Shown: positions 50,103 through 62,546, counted from the stretch's first letter. The stretch is 64,000 nt of DNA from Antennarius striatus (GCF_040054535.1 NC_090792.1:2155001-2219000), one strand, 5' to 3'. Made by a program: numbers and translations. The notes: generated by a model from the sequence alone, not told the origin.

Positions 50103-50688
50103 ATCCACATGTCAAAGGAAAAATGTCCACCACTTCCTCCATGCAGACCAATCCATGTGTAATTTGCGTTGGAGTGCCGGGGAAAGGCCTCACTGGTGCC
50201 TTTGCCCTGTTCAGACGAGGCCCACGAGTCCTGCCCGGCCTGGCTCGCTGGAGAAAAGGGGGAGTGTACGGAGAGTGGGCTTGACATGTAAAATGTGCAG
50301 CGATTGCACCACGCTCTTGCTGAGCTTGCGTTGTGCTCGTGAAAGGAAACCTGTCCAGATATCGGTGCTCGCACAGCCCCCGTGGTTGTTTGATATTGGA
50401 GTGATTGATGAGCTCTTTTCTCTGTCTCTTGGACACAGGAAGCGCTTCCAAACTAGCTATCATTGGAAACTTCATTTGTGGAATGGAGAAATAAACCAGT
50501 AGACACGTAAACCACAGGGATAGTACTTGTTGCCCACACGTCCAAAACAGTGTTGAGCCGCGCAATTGATCAATTGCACGAGTGTCTGGTGTGTGTTATA
50601 TTCTTTACTCTCCAACACTTCAAGCGTGCACCACGATCCAGGGGTGTGCGTCTGGGAAGCAGCAGGCTGCCTCAGACAGCTCAAGCTC

Positions 50689-50852
50689 ATACTTACCTGG
50701 CAGGGGAGATACCATGATCAGCAAGGTGGTTCTCCCAGGGCGAGGCTAAGCCATTGCACTGCGGCTGTGCTGACTCCTGCGAATTCCCCAAATGTGGGAA
50801 TCTCGACTGCATAATTTCTGGTAGTGGGGGACTGCGTTCGCGCTCTCCCCTG
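50689..50852 (+). ncRNA. rnu1: U1 snRNA, copy 51
   Basis: Gene identical to consensus; a private G for C change lies upstream at about -24. Confidence 0.97.
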
Positions 50853-51438
50853 ATCCACATGTCAAAGGAAAAATGTCCACCACTTCCTCCATGCAGACCA
50901 ATCCATGTGTAATTTGCGTTGGAGTGCCGGGGAAAGGCCTCACTGGTGCCTTTGCCCTGTTCAGACGAGGCCCACGAGTCCTGCCCGGCCTGGCTCGCTG
51001 GAGAAAAGGGGGAGTGTACGGAGAGTGGGCTTGACATGTAAAATGTGCAGCGATTGCACCACGCTCTTGCTGAGCTTGCGTTGTGCTCGTGAAAGGAAAC
51101 CTGTCCAGATATCGGTGCTCGCACAGCCCCCGTGGTTGTTTGATATTGGAGTGATTGATGAGCTCTTTTCTCTGTCTCTTGGACACAGGAAGCGCTTCCA
51201 AACTAGCTATCATTGGAAACTTCATTTGTGGAATGGAGAAATAAACCAGTAGACACGTAAACCACAGGGATAGTACTTGTTGCCCACACGTCCAAAACAG
51301 TGTTGAGCCGCGCAATTGATCAATTGCACGAGTGTCTGGTGTGTGTTATATTCTTTACTCTCCAACACTTCAAGCGTGCACCACGATCCAGGGGTGTGCG
51401 TCTGGGAAGCAGCACGCTGCCTCAGACAGCTCAAGCTC

Positions 51439-51602
51439 ATACTTACCTGGCAGGGGAGATACCATGATCAGCAAGGTGGTTCTCCCAGGGCGAGGCTAAG
51501 CCATTGCACTGCGGCTGTGCTGACTCCTGCGAATTCCCCAAATGTGGGAATCTCGACTGCATAATTTCTGGTAGTGGGGGACTGCGTTCGCGCTCTCCCC
51601 TG
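51439..51602 (+). ncRNA. rnu1: U1 snRNA, copy 52, followed by duplicated 3' end
   Basis: Gene identical to consensus. The last 45 nt of the gene plus 64 bp of 3' flank (51558-51666) are repeated immediately downstream, making this an 859-bp unit. Confidence 0.97.
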
Positions 51603-51666
51603 ATCCACATGTCAAAGGAAAAATGTCCACCACTTCCTCCATGCAGACCAATCCATGTGTAATTTG

Positions 51667-51711
51667 TGCATAATTTCTGGTAGTGGGGGACTGCGTTCGC
51701 GCTCTCCCCTG
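51667..51711 (+). pseudogene. Orphan U1 3' fragment (nt 120-164)
   Basis: Sm site and stem-loop IV only, starting 65 nt after the end of copy 52 and followed by a second 3' box. Part of a direct 109-bp duplication (51558-51666 and 51667-51775). Confidence 0.93.
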
Positions 51712-52297
51712 ATCCACATGTCAAAGGAAAAATGTCCACCACTTCCTCCATGCAGACCAATCCATGTGTAATTTGCGTTGGAGTGCCGGGGAAAGGCCTC
51801 ACTGGTGCCTTTGCCCTGTTCAGACGAGGCCCACGAGTCCCGCCCGGCCTGGCTCGCTGGAGAAAAGGGGGAGTGTACGGAGAGTGGGCTTGACATGTAA
51901 AATGTGCAGCGATTGCACCACGCTCTTGCTGAGCTTGCGTTGTGCTCGTGAAAGGAAACCTGTCCAGATATCGGTGCTCGCACAGCCCCCGTGGTTGTTT
52001 GATATTGGAGTGATTGATGAGCTCTTTTCTCTGTCTCTTGGACACAGGAAGCGCTTCCAAACTAGCTATCATTGGAAACTTCATTTGTGGAATGGAGAAA
52101 TAAACCAGTAGACACGTAAACCACAGGGATAGTACTTGTTGCCCACACGTCCAAAACAGTGTTGAGCCGCGCAATTGATCAATTGCACGAGTGTCTGGTG
52201 TGTGTTATATTCTTTACTCTCCAACACTTCAAGCGTGCACCACGATCCAGGGGTGTGCGTCTGGGAAGCAGGACGCTGCCTCAGACAGCTCAAGCTC

Positions 52298-52461
52298 ATA
52301 CCTACCTGGCAGGGGAGATACCATGATCAGCAAGGTGGTTCTACCAGGGCGAGGCTAAGCCATTGCACTGCGGCTGTGCTGACTCCTGCGAATTCCCCAA
52401 ATGTGGGAATCTCGACTGCATAATTTCTGGTAGTGGGGGACTGCGTTCGCGCTCTCCCCTG
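52298..52461 (+). ncRNA. rnu1: U1 snRNA, copy 53, altered 5' end (C5, A46)
   Basis: The 5' end reads ATACCTACCTG instead of ATACTTACCTG: U5 to C (52302). U5 pairs with position +4 of the 5' splice site, so this RNA would pair best with introns starting GUAGGU. C46 to A (52343) and the -26 G mark place it in the A46 class. Sm site, loop II and stem IV are intact. Confidence 0.93.
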
Positions 52462-53047
52462 ATCCACATGTCAAAGGAAAAATGTCCACCACTTCCTCCA
52501 TGCAGACCAATCCATGTGTAATTTGCGTTGGAGTGCCGGGGAAAGGCCTCACTGGTGCCTTTGCCCTGTTCAGACGAGGCCCACGAGTCCTGCCCGGCCT
52601 GGCTCGCTGGAGAAAAGGGGGAGTGTACGGAGAGTGGGCTTGACATGTAAAATGTGCAGCGATTGCACCACGCTCTTGCTGAGCTTGCGTTGTGCTCGTG
52701 AAAGGAAACCTGTCCAGATATCGGTGCTCGCACAGCCCCCGTGGTTGTTTGATATTGGAGTGATTGATGAGCTCTTTTCTCTGTCTCTTGGACACAGGAA
52801 GCGCTTCCAAACTAGCTATCATTGGAAACTTCATTTGTGGAATGGAGAAATAAACCAGTAGACACGTAAACCACAGGGATAGTACTTGTTGCCCACACGT
52901 CCAAAACAGTGTTGAGCCGCGCAATTGATCAATTGCACGAGTGTCTGGTGTGTGTTATATTCTTTACTCTCCAACACTTCAAGCGTGCACCACGATCCAG
53001 GGGTGTGCGTCTGGGAAGCAGCACGCTGCCTCAGACAGCTCAAGCTC

Positions 53048-53211
53048 ATACTTACCTGGCAGGGGAGATACCATGATCAGCAAGGTGGTTCTCCCAGGGC
53101 GAGGCTAAGCCATTGCACTGCGGCTGTGCTGACTCCTGCGAATTCCCCAAATGTGGGAATCTCGACTGCATAATTTCTGGTAGTGGGGGACTGCGTTCGC
53201 GCTCTCCCCTG
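53048..53211 (+). ncRNA. rnu1: U1 snRNA, copy 54
   Basis: Identical to the array consensus. Confidence 0.97.
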
Positions 53212-53797
53212 ATCCACATGTCAAAGGAAAAATGTCCACCACTTCCTCCATGCAGACCAATCCATGTGTAATTTGCGTTGGAGTGCCGGGGAAAGGCCTC
53301 ACTGGTGCCTTTGCCCTGTTCAGACGAGGCCCACGAGTCCTGCCCGGCCTGGCTCGCTGGAGAAAAGGGGGAGTGTACGGAGAGTGGGCTTGACATGTAA
53401 AATGTGCAGCGATTGCACCACGCTCTTGCTGAGCTTGCGTTGTGCTCGTGAAAGGAAACCTGTCCAGATATCGGTGCTCGCACAGCCCCCGTGGTTGTTT
53501 GATATTGGAGTGATTGATGAGCTCTTTTCTCTGTCTCTTGGACACAGGAAGCGCTTCCAAACTAGCTATCATTGGAAACTTCATTTGTGGAATGGAGAAA
53601 TAAACCAGTAGACACGTAAACCACAGGGATAGTACTTGTTGCCCACACGTCCAAAACAGTGTTGAGCCGCGCAATTGATCAATTGCACGAGTGTCTGGTG
53701 TGTGTTATATTCTTTACTCTCCAACACTTCAAGCGTGCACCACGATCCAGGGGTGTGCGTCTGGGAAGCAGCACGCTGCCTCAGACAGCTCAAGCTC

Positions 53798-53961
53798 ATA
53801 CTTACCTGGCAGGGGAGATACCATGATCAGCAAGGTGGTTCTCCCAGGGCGAGGCTAAGCCATTGCACTGCGGCTGTGCTGACTCCTGCGAATTCCCCAA
53901 ATGTGGGAATCTCGACTGCATAATTTCTGGTAGTGGGGGACTGCGTTCGCGCTCTCCCCTG
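53798..53961 (+). ncRNA. rnu1: U1 snRNA, copy 55, followed by duplicated 3' end
   Basis: Gene identical to consensus; second 859-bp unit (duplicated segments 53917-54025 and 54026-54134). Confidence 0.97.
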
Positions 53962-54025
53962 ATCCACATGTCAAAGGAAAAATGTCCACCACTTCCTCCA
54001 TGCAGACCAATCCATGTGTAATTTG

Positions 54026-54070
54026 TGCATAATTTCTGGTAGTGGAGGACTGCGTTCGCGCTCTCCCCTG
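54026..54070 (+). pseudogene. Orphan U1 3' fragment (nt 120-164)
   Basis: Same origin as the fragment at 51667 but with one G to A change in the G-run of stem IV. The change is shared with the fragment at 61002, so the two fragments descend from one copy. Confidence 0.93.
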
Positions 54071-54656
54071 ATCCACATGTCAAAGGAAAAATGTCCACCA
54101 CTTCCTCCATGCAGACCAATCCATGTGTAATTTGCGTTGGAGTGCCGGGGAAAGGCCTCACTGGTGCCTTTGCCCTGTTCAGACGAGGCCCACGAGTCCC
54201 GCCCGGCCTGGCTCGCTGGAGAAAAGGGGGAGTGTACGGAGAGTGGGCTTGACATGTAAAATGTGCAGCGATTGCACCACGCTCTTGCTGAGCTTGCGTT
54301 GTGCTCGTGAAAGGAAACCTGTCCAGATATCGGTGCTCGCACAGCCCCCGTGGTTGTTTGATATTGGAGTGATTGATGAGCTCTTTTCTCTGTCTCTTGG
54401 ACACAGGAAGCGCTTCCAAACTAGCTATCATTGGAAACTTCATTTGTGGAATGGAGAAATAAACCAGTAGACACGTAAACCACAGGGATAGTACTTGTTG
54501 CCCACACGTCCAAAACAGTGTTGAGCCGCGCAATTGATCAATTGCACGAGTGTCTGGTGTGTGTTATATTCTTTACTCTCCAACACTTCAAGCGTGCACC
54601 ACGATCCAGGGGTGTGCGTCTGGGAAGCAGCACGCTGCCTCAGACAGCTCAAGCTC

Positions 54657-54820
54657 ATACTTACCTGGCAGGGGAGATACCATGATCAGCAAGGTGGTTC
54701 TCCCAGGGCGAGGCTAAGCCATTGCACTGCGGCTGTGCTGACTCCTGCGAATTCCCCAAATGTGGGAATCTCGACTGCATAATTTCTGGTAGTGGGGGAC
54801 TGCGTTCGCGCTCTCCCCTG
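54657..54820 (+). ncRNA. rnu1: U1 snRNA, copy 56
   Basis: Identical to the array consensus. Confidence 0.97.
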
Positions 54821-55406
54821 ATCCACATGTCAAAGGAAAAATGTCCACCACTTCCTCCATGCAGACCAATCCATGTGTAATTTGCGTTGGAGTGCCGGGG
54901 AAAGGCCTCACTGGTGCCTTTGCCCTGTTCAGACGAGGCCCACGAGTCCTGCCCGGCCTGGCTCGCTGGAGAAAAGGGGGAGTGTACGGAGAGTGGGCTT
55001 GACATGTAAAATGTGCAGCGATTGCACCACGCTCTTGCTGAGCTTGCGTTGTGCTCGTGAAAGGAAACCTGTCCAGATATCGGTGCTCGCACAGCCCCCG
55101 TGGTTGTTTGATATTGGAGTGATTGATGAGCTCTTTTCTCTGTCTCTTGGACACAGGAAGCGCTTCCAAACTAGCTATCATTGGAAACTTCATTTGTGGA
55201 ATGGAGAAATAAACCAGTAGACACGTAAACCACAGGGATAGTACTTGTTGCCCACACGTCCAAAACAGTGTTGAGCCGCGCAATTGATCAATTGCACGAG
55301 TGTCTGGTGTGTGTTATATTCTTTACTCTCCAACACTTCAAGCGTGCACCACGATCCAGGGGTGTGCGTCTGGGAAGCAGCACGCTGCCTCAGACAGCTC
55401 AAGCTC

Positions 55407-55570
55407 ATACTTACCTGGCAGGGGAGATACCATGATCAGCAAGGTGGTTCTCCCAGGGCGAGGCTAAGCCATTGCACTGCGGCTGTGCTGACTCCTGCGA
55501 ATTCCCCAAATGTGGGAATCTCGACTGCATAATTTCTGGTAGTGGGGGACTGCGTTCGCGCTCTCCCCTG
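55407..55570 (+). ncRNA. rnu1: U1 snRNA, copy 57
   Basis: Identical to the array consensus; its spacer holds the 8-bp duplication at 55756. Confidence 0.97.
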
Positions 55571-55755
55571 ATCCACATGTCAAAGGAAAAATGTCCACCA
55601 CTTCCTCCATGCAGACCAATCCATGCGTAATTTGCGTTGGAGTGCCGGGGAAAGGCCTCACTGGTGCCTTTGCCCTGTTCAGACGAGGCCCACGAGTCCT
55701 GCCCGGCCTGGCTCGCTGGAGAAAAGGGGGAGTGTACGGAGAGTGGGCTTGACAT

Positions 55756-55771
55756 GTAAAATGGTAAAATG
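55756..55771. repeat. 8-bp tandem duplication in spacer
   Basis: GTAAAATG occurs twice in tandem; other units have it once. This gives a 758-bp unit. Repeated at 62732. Confidence 0.95.
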
Positions 55772-56164
55772 TGCAGCGATTGCACCACGCTCTTGCTGAG
55801 CTTGCGTTGTGCTCGTGAAAGGAAACCTGTCAAGATATCGGTGCTCGCACAGCCCCCGTGGTTGTTTGATATTGGAGTGATTGATGAGCTCTTTTCTCTG
55901 TCTCTTGGACACAGGAAGCGCTTCCAAACTAGCTATCATTGGAAACTTCATTTGTGGAATGGAGAAATAAACCAGTAGACACGTAAACCACAGGGATAGT
56001 ACTTGTTGCCCACACGTCCAAAACAGTGTTGAGCCGCGCAATTGATCAATTGCACGAGTGTCTGGTGTGTGTTATATTCTTTACTCTCCAACACTTCAAG
56101 CGTGCACCACGATCCAGGGGTGTGCGTCTGGGAAGCAGCACGCTGCCTCAGACAGCTCAAGCTC

Positions 56165-56328
56165 ATACTTACCTGGCAGGGGAGATACCATGATCAGCAA
56201 GGTGGTTCTCCCAGGGCGAGGCTAAGCCATTGCACTGCGGCTGTGCTGACTCCTGCGAATTCCCCAAATGTGGGAATCTCGACTGCACAATTTCTGGTAG
56301 TGGGGGACTGCGTTCGCGCTCTCCCCTG
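56165..56328 (+). ncRNA. rnu1: U1 snRNA, copy 58 (C124)
   Basis: Consensus except C124. Confidence 0.97.
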
Positions 56329-56914
56329 ATCCACATGTCAAAGGAAAAATGTCCACCACTTCCTCCATGCAGATCAATCCATGCGTAATTTGCGTTGGAG
56401 TGCCGGGGAAAGGCCTCACTGGTGCCTTTGCCCTGTTCAGACGAGGCCCACGAGTCCTGCCCGGTCTGGCTCGCTGGAGAAAAGGGGGAGTGTACGGAGA
56501 GTGGGCTTGACATGTAAAATGTGCAGCGATTGCACCACGCTCTTGCTGAGCTTGCGTTGTGCTCGTGAAAGGAAACCTGTCCAGATATCGGTGCTCGCAC
56601 AGCCCCCGTGGTTGTTTGATATTGGAGTGATTGATGAGCTCTTTTCTCTGTCTCTTGGACACAGGAAGCGCTTCCAAACTAGCTATCATTGGAAACTTCA
56701 TTTGTGGAATGGAGAAATAAACCAGTAGACACGTAAACCACAGGGATAGTACTTGTTGCCCACACGTCCAAAACAGTGTTGAGCCGCGCAATTGATCAAT
56801 TGCACGAGTGTCTGGTGTGTGTTATATTCTTTACTCTCCAACACTTCAAGCGTGCACCACGATCCAGGGGTGTGCGTCTGGGAAGCAGCACGCTGCCTCA
56901 GACAGCTCAAGCTC

Positions 56915-57078
56915 ATACTTACCTGGCAGGGGAGATACCATGATCAGCAAGGTGGTTCTCCCAGGGCGAGGCTAAGCCATTGCACTGCGGCTGTGCTGAC
57001 TCCTGCGAATTCCCCAAATGTGGGAATCTCGACTGCATAATTTCTGGTAGTGGGGGACTGCGTTCGCGCTCTCCCCTG
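56915..57078 (+). ncRNA. rnu1: U1 snRNA, copy 59
   Basis: Identical to the array consensus. Confidence 0.97.
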
Positions 57079-57664
57079 ATCCACATGTCAAAGGAAAAAT
57101 GTCCACCACTTCCTCCATGCAGACCAATCCATGCGTAATTTGCGTTGGAGTGCCGGGGAAAGGCCTCACTGGTGCCTTTGCCCTGTTCAGACGAGGCCCA
57201 CGAGTCCTGCCCGGTCTGGCTCGCTGGAGAAAAGGGGGAGTGTACGGAGAGTGGGCTTGACATGTAAAATGTGCAGCGATTGCACCACGCTCTTGCTGAG
57301 CTTGCGTTGTGCTCGTGAAAGGAAACCTGTCCAGATATCGGTGCTCGCACAGCCCCCGTGGTTGTTTGATATTGGAGTGATTGATGAGCTCTTTTCTCTG
57401 TCTCTTGGACACAGGAAGCGCTTCCAAACTAGCTATCATTGGAAACTTCATTTGTGGAATGGAGAAATAAACCAGTAGACACGTAAACCACAGGGATAGT
57501 ACTTGTTGCCCACACGTCCAAAACAGTGTTGAGCCGCGCAATTGATCAATTGCACGAGTGTCTGGTGTGTGTTATATTCTTTACTCTCCAACACTTCAAG
57601 CGTGCACCACGATCCAGGGGTGTGCGTCTGGGAAGCAGCACGCTGCCTCAGACAGCTCAAGCTC

Positions 57665-57828
57665 ATACTTACCTGGCAGGGGAGATACCATGATCAGCAA
57701 GGTGGTTCTCCCAGGGCGAGGCTAAGCCATTGCACTGCGGCTGTGCTGACTCCTGCGAATTCCCCAAATGTGGGAATCTCGACTGCATAATTTCTGGTAG
57801 TGGGGGACTGCGTTCGCGCTCTCCCCTG
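57665..57828 (+). ncRNA. rnu1: U1 snRNA, copy 60
   Basis: Identical to the array consensus; last unit of the first 6976-bp block. Confidence 0.97.
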
Positions 57829-58414
57829 ATCCACATGTCAAAGGAAAAATGTCCACCACTTCCTCCATGCAGACCAATCCATGCGTAATTTGCGTTGGAG
57901 TGCCGGGGAAAGGCCTCACTGGTGCCTTTGCCCTGTTCAGACGAGGCCCACGAGTCCTGCCCGGCCTGGCTCGCTGGAGAAAAGGGGGAGTGTACGGAGA
58001 GTGGGCTTGACATGTAAAATGTGCAGCGATTGCACCACGCTCTTGCTGAGCTTGCGTTGTGCTCGTGAAAGGAAACCTGTCCAGATATCGGTGCTCGCAC
58101 AGCCCCCGTGGTTGTTTGATATTGGAGTGATTGATGAGCTCTTTTCTCTGTCTCTTGGACACAGGAAGCGCTTCCAAACTAGCTATCATTGGAAACTTCA
58201 TTTGTGGAATGGAGAAATAAACCAGTAGACACGTAAACCACAGGGATAGTACTTGTTGCCCACACGTCCAAAACAGTGTTGAGCCGCGCAATTGATCAAT
58301 TGCACGAGTGTCTGGTGTGTGTTATATTCTTTACTCTCCAACACTTCAAGCGTGCACCACGATCCAGGGGTGTGCGTCTGGGAAGCAGCACGCTGCCTCA
58401 GACAGCTCAAGCTC

Positions 58415-58578
58415 ATACTTACCTGGCAGGGGAGATACCATGATCAGCAAGGTGGTTCTCCCAAGGCGAGGCTAAGCCATTGCACTGCGGCTGTGCTGAC
58501 TCCTGCGAATTCCCCAAATGTGGGAATCTCGACTGCATAATTTCTGGTAGTGGGGGACTGCGTTCGCGCTCTCCCCTG
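58415..58578 (+). ncRNA. rnu1: U1 snRNA, copy 61 (A50), followed by duplicated 3' end
   Basis: G50 to A (58464), just before stem-loop II; private to this copy and absent from its counterpart, copy 52. 859-bp unit with duplicated segments 58534-58642 and 58643-58751. Confidence 0.95.
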
Positions 58579-58642
58579 ATCCACATGTCAAAGGAAAAAT
58601 GTCCACCACTTCCTCCATGCAGACCAATCCATGTGTAATTTG

Positions 58643-58687
58643 TGCATAATTTCTGGTAGTGGGGGACTGCGTTCGCGCTCTCCCCTG
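58643..58687 (+). pseudogene. Orphan U1 3' fragment (nt 120-164)
   Basis: Counterpart of the fragment at 51667, 6976 bp away; followed by its own 3' box. Confidence 0.93.
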
Positions 58688-59273
58688 ATCCACATGTCAA
58701 AGGAAAAATGTCCACCACTTCCTCCATGCAGACCAATCCATGTGTAATTTGCGTTGGAGTGCCGGGGAAAGGCCTCACTGGTGCCTTTGCCCTGTTCAGA
58801 CGAGGCCCACGAGTCCCGCCCGGCCTGGCTCGCTGGAGAAAAGGGGGAGTGTACGGAGAGTGGGCTTGACATGTAAAATGTGCAGCGATTGCACCACGCT
58901 CTTGCTGAGCTTGCGTTGTGCTCGTGAAAGGAAACCTGTCCAGATATCGGTGCTCGCACAGCCCCCGTGGTTGTTTGATATTGGAGTGATTGATGAGCTC
59001 TTTTCTCTGTCTCTTGGACACAGGAAGCGCTTCCAAACTAGCTATCATTGGAAACTTCATTTGTGGAATGGAGAAATAAACCAGTAGACACGTAAACCAC
59101 AGGGATAGTACTTGTTGCCCACACGTCCAAAACAGTGTTGAGCCGCGCAATTGATCAATTGCACGAGTGTCTGGTGTGTGTTATATTCTTTACTCTCCAA
59201 CACTTCAAGCGTGCACCACGATCCAGGGGTGTGCGTCTGGGAAGCAGGACGCTGCCTCAGACAGCTCAAGCTC

Positions 59274-59437
59274 ATACCTACCTGGCAGGGGAGATACCAT
59301 GATCAGCAAGGTGGTTCTACCAGGGCGAGGCTAAGCCATTGCACTGCGGCTGTGCTGACTCCTGCGAATTCCCCAAATGTGGGAATCTCGACTGCATAAT
59401 TTCTGGTAGTGGGGGACTGCGTTCGCGCTCTCCCCTG
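59274..59437 (+). ncRNA. rnu1: U1 snRNA, copy 62, altered 5' end (C5, A46)
   Basis: Second copy of the U5-to-C variant (59278), with C46 to A (59319). Counterpart of copy 53 in the 6976-bp repeat, so the variant has already been amplified once. Confidence 0.93.
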
Positions 59438-60023
59438 ATCCACATGTCAAAGGAAAAATGTCCACCACTTCCTCCATGCAGACCAATCCATGTGTAATTT
59501 GCGTTGGAGTGCCGGGGAAAGGCCTCACTGGTGCCTTTGCCCTGTTCAGACGAGGCCCACGAGTCCTGCCCGGCCTGGCTCGCTGGAGAAAAGGGGGAGT
59601 GTACGGAGAGTGGGCTTGACATGTAAAATGTGCAGCGATTGCACCACGCTCTTGCTGAGCTTGCGTTGTGCTCGTGAAAGGAAACCTGTCCAGATATCGG
59701 TGCTCGCACAGCCCCCGTGGTTGTTTGATATTGGAGTGATTGATGAGCTCTTTTCTCTGTCTCTTGGACACAGGAAGCGCTTCCAAACTAGCTATCATTG
59801 GAAACTTCATTTGTGGAATGGAGAAATAAACCAGTAGACACGTAAACCACAGGGATAGTACTTGTTGCCCACACGTCCAAAACAGTGTTGAGCCGCGCAA
59901 TTGATCAATTGCACGAGTGTCTGGTGTGTGTTATATTCTTTACTCTCCAACACTTCAAGCGTGCACCACGATCCAGGGGTGTGCGTCTGGGAAGCAGCAC
60001 GCTGCCTCAGACAGCTCAAGCTC

Positions 60024-60187
60024 ATACTTACCTGGCAGGGGAGATACCATGATCAGCAAGGTGGTTCTCCCAGGGCGAGGCTAAGCCATTGCACTGCGGC
60101 TGTGCTGACTCCTGCGAATTCCCCAAATGTGGGAATCTCGACTGCATAATTTCTGGTAGTGGGGGACTGCGTTCGCGCTCTCCCCTG
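60024..60187 (+). ncRNA. rnu1: U1 snRNA, copy 63
   Basis: Identical to the array consensus. Confidence 0.97.
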
Positions 60188-60773
60188 ATCCACATGTCAA
60201 AGGAAAAATGTCCACCACTTCCTCCATGCAGACCAATCCATGTGTAATTTGCGTTGGAGTGCCGGGGAAAGGCCTCACTGGTGCCTTTGCCCTGTTCAGA
60301 CGAGGCCCACGAGTCCTGCCCGGCCTGGCTCGCTGGAGAAAAGGGGGAGTGTACGGAGAGTGGGCTTGACATGTAAAATGTGCAGCGATTGCACCACGCT
60401 CTTGCTGAGCTTGCGTTGTGCTCGTGAAAGGAAACCTGTCCAGATATCGGTGCTCGCACAGCCCCCGTGGTTGTTTGATATTGGAGTGATTGATGAGCTC
60501 TTTTCTCTGTCTCTTGGACACAGGAAGCGCTTCCAAACTAGCTATCATTGGAAACTTCATTTGTGGAATGGAGAAATAAACCAGTAGACACGTAAACCAC
60601 AGGGATAGTACTTGTTGCCCACACGTCCAAAACAGTGTTGAGCCGCGCAATTGATCAATTGCACGAGTGTCTGGTGTGTGTTATATTCTTTACTCTCCAA
60701 CACTTCAAGCGTGCACCACGATCCAGGGGTGTGCGTCTGGGAAGCAGCACGCTGCCTCAGACAGCTCAAGCTC

Positions 60774-60937
60774 ATACTTACCTGGCAGGGGAGATACCAT
60801 GATCAGCAAGGTGGTTCTCCCAGGGCGAGGCTAAGCCATTGCACTGCGGCTGTGCTGACTCCTGCGAATTCCCCAAATGTGGGAATCTCGACTGCATAAT
60901 TTCTGGTAGTGGGGGACTGCGTTCGCGCTCTCCCCTG
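60774..60937 (+). ncRNA. rnu1: U1 snRNA, copy 64, followed by duplicated 3' end
   Basis: Gene identical to consensus; duplicated segments 60893-61001 and 61002-61110. Confidence 0.97.
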
Positions 60938-61001
60938 ATCCACATGTCAAAGGAAAAATGTCCACCACTTCCTCCATGCAGACCAATCCATGTGTAATTT
61001 G

Positions 61002-61046
61002 TGCATAATTTCTGGTAGTGGAGGACTGCGTTCGCGCTCTCCCCTG
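61002..61046 (+). pseudogene. Orphan U1 3' fragment (nt 120-164)
   Basis: Carries the same G to A change in stem IV as the fragment at 54026. Confidence 0.93.
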
Positions 61047-61632
61047 ATCCACATGTCAAAGGAAAAATGTCCACCACTTCCTCCATGCAGACCAATCCAT
61101 GTGTAATTTGCGTTGGAGTGCCGGGGAAAGGCCTCACTGGTGCCTTTGCCCTGTTCAGACGAGGCCCACGAGTCCCGCCCGGCCTGGCTCGCTGGAGAAA
61201 AGGGGGAGTGTACGGAGAGTGGGCTTGACATGTAAAATGTGCAGCGATTGCACCACGCTCTTGCTGAGCTTGCGTTGTGCTCGTGAAAGGAAACCTGTCC
61301 AGATATCGGTGCTCGCACAGCCCCCGTGGTTGTTTGATATTGGAGTGATTGATGAGCTCTTTTCTCTGTCTCTTGGACACAGGAAGCGCTTCCAAACTAG
61401 CTATCATTGGAAACTTCATTTGTGGAATGGAGAAATAAACCAGTAGACACGTAAACCACAGGGATAGTACTTGTTGCCCACACGTCCAAAACAGTGTTGA
61501 GCCGCGCAATTGATCAATTGCACGAGTGTCTGGTGTGTGTTATATTCTTTACTCTCCAACACTTCAAGCGTGCACCACGATCCAGGGGTGTGCGTCTGGG
61601 AAGCAGCACGCTGCCTCAGACAGCTCAAGCTC

Positions 61633-61796
61633 ATACTTACCTGGCAGGGGAGATACCATGATCAGCAAGGTGGTTCTCCCAGGGCGAGGCTAAGCCATTG
61701 CACTGCGGCTGTGCTGACTCCTGCGAATTCCCCAAATGTGGGAATCTCGACTGCATAATTTCTGGTAGTGGGGGACTGCGTTCGCGCTCTCCCCTG
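61633..61796 (+). ncRNA. rnu1: U1 snRNA, copy 65
   Basis: Identical to the array consensus. Confidence 0.97.
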
Positions 61797-62382
61797 ATCC
61801 ACATGTCAAAGGAAAAATGTCCACCACTTCCTCCATGCAGACCAATCCATGCGTAATTTGCGTTGGAGTGCCGGGGAAAGGCCTCACTGGTGCCTTTGCC
61901 CTGTTCAGACGAGGCCCACGAGTCCTGCCCGGCCTGGCTCGCTGGAGAAAAGGGGGAGTGTACGGAGAGTGGGCTTGACATGTAAAATGTGCAGCGATTG
62001 CACCACGCTCTTGCTGAGCTTGCGTTGTGCTCGTGAAAGGAAACCTGTCCAGATATCGGTGCTCGCACAGCCCCCGTGGTTGTTTGATATTGGAGTGATT
62101 GATGAGCTCTTTTCTCTGTCTCTTGGACACAGGAAGCGCTTCCAAACTAGCTATCATTGGAAACTTCATTTGTGGAATGGAGAAATAAACCAGTAGACAC
62201 GTAAACCACAGGGATAGTACTTGTTGCCCACACGTCCAAAACAGTGTTGAGCCGCGCAATTGATCAATTGCACGAGTGTCTGGTGTGTGTTATATTCTTT
62301 ACTCTCCAACACTTCAAGCGTGCACCACGATCCAGGGGTGTGCGTCTGGGAAGCAGCACGCTGCCTCAGACAGCTCAAGCTC

Positions 62383-62546
62383 ATACTTACCTGGCAGGGG
62401 AGATACCATGATCAGCAAGGTGGTTCTCCCAGGGCGAGGCTAAGCCATTGCACTGCGGCTGTGCTGACTCCTGCGAATTCCCCAAATGTGGGAATCTCGA
62501 CTGCATAATTTCTGGTAGTGGGGGACTGCGTTCGCGCTCTCCCCTG
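62383..62546 (+). ncRNA. rnu1: U1 snRNA, copy 66
   Basis: Identical to the array consensus; its spacer holds the second 8-bp duplication. Confidence 0.97.
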
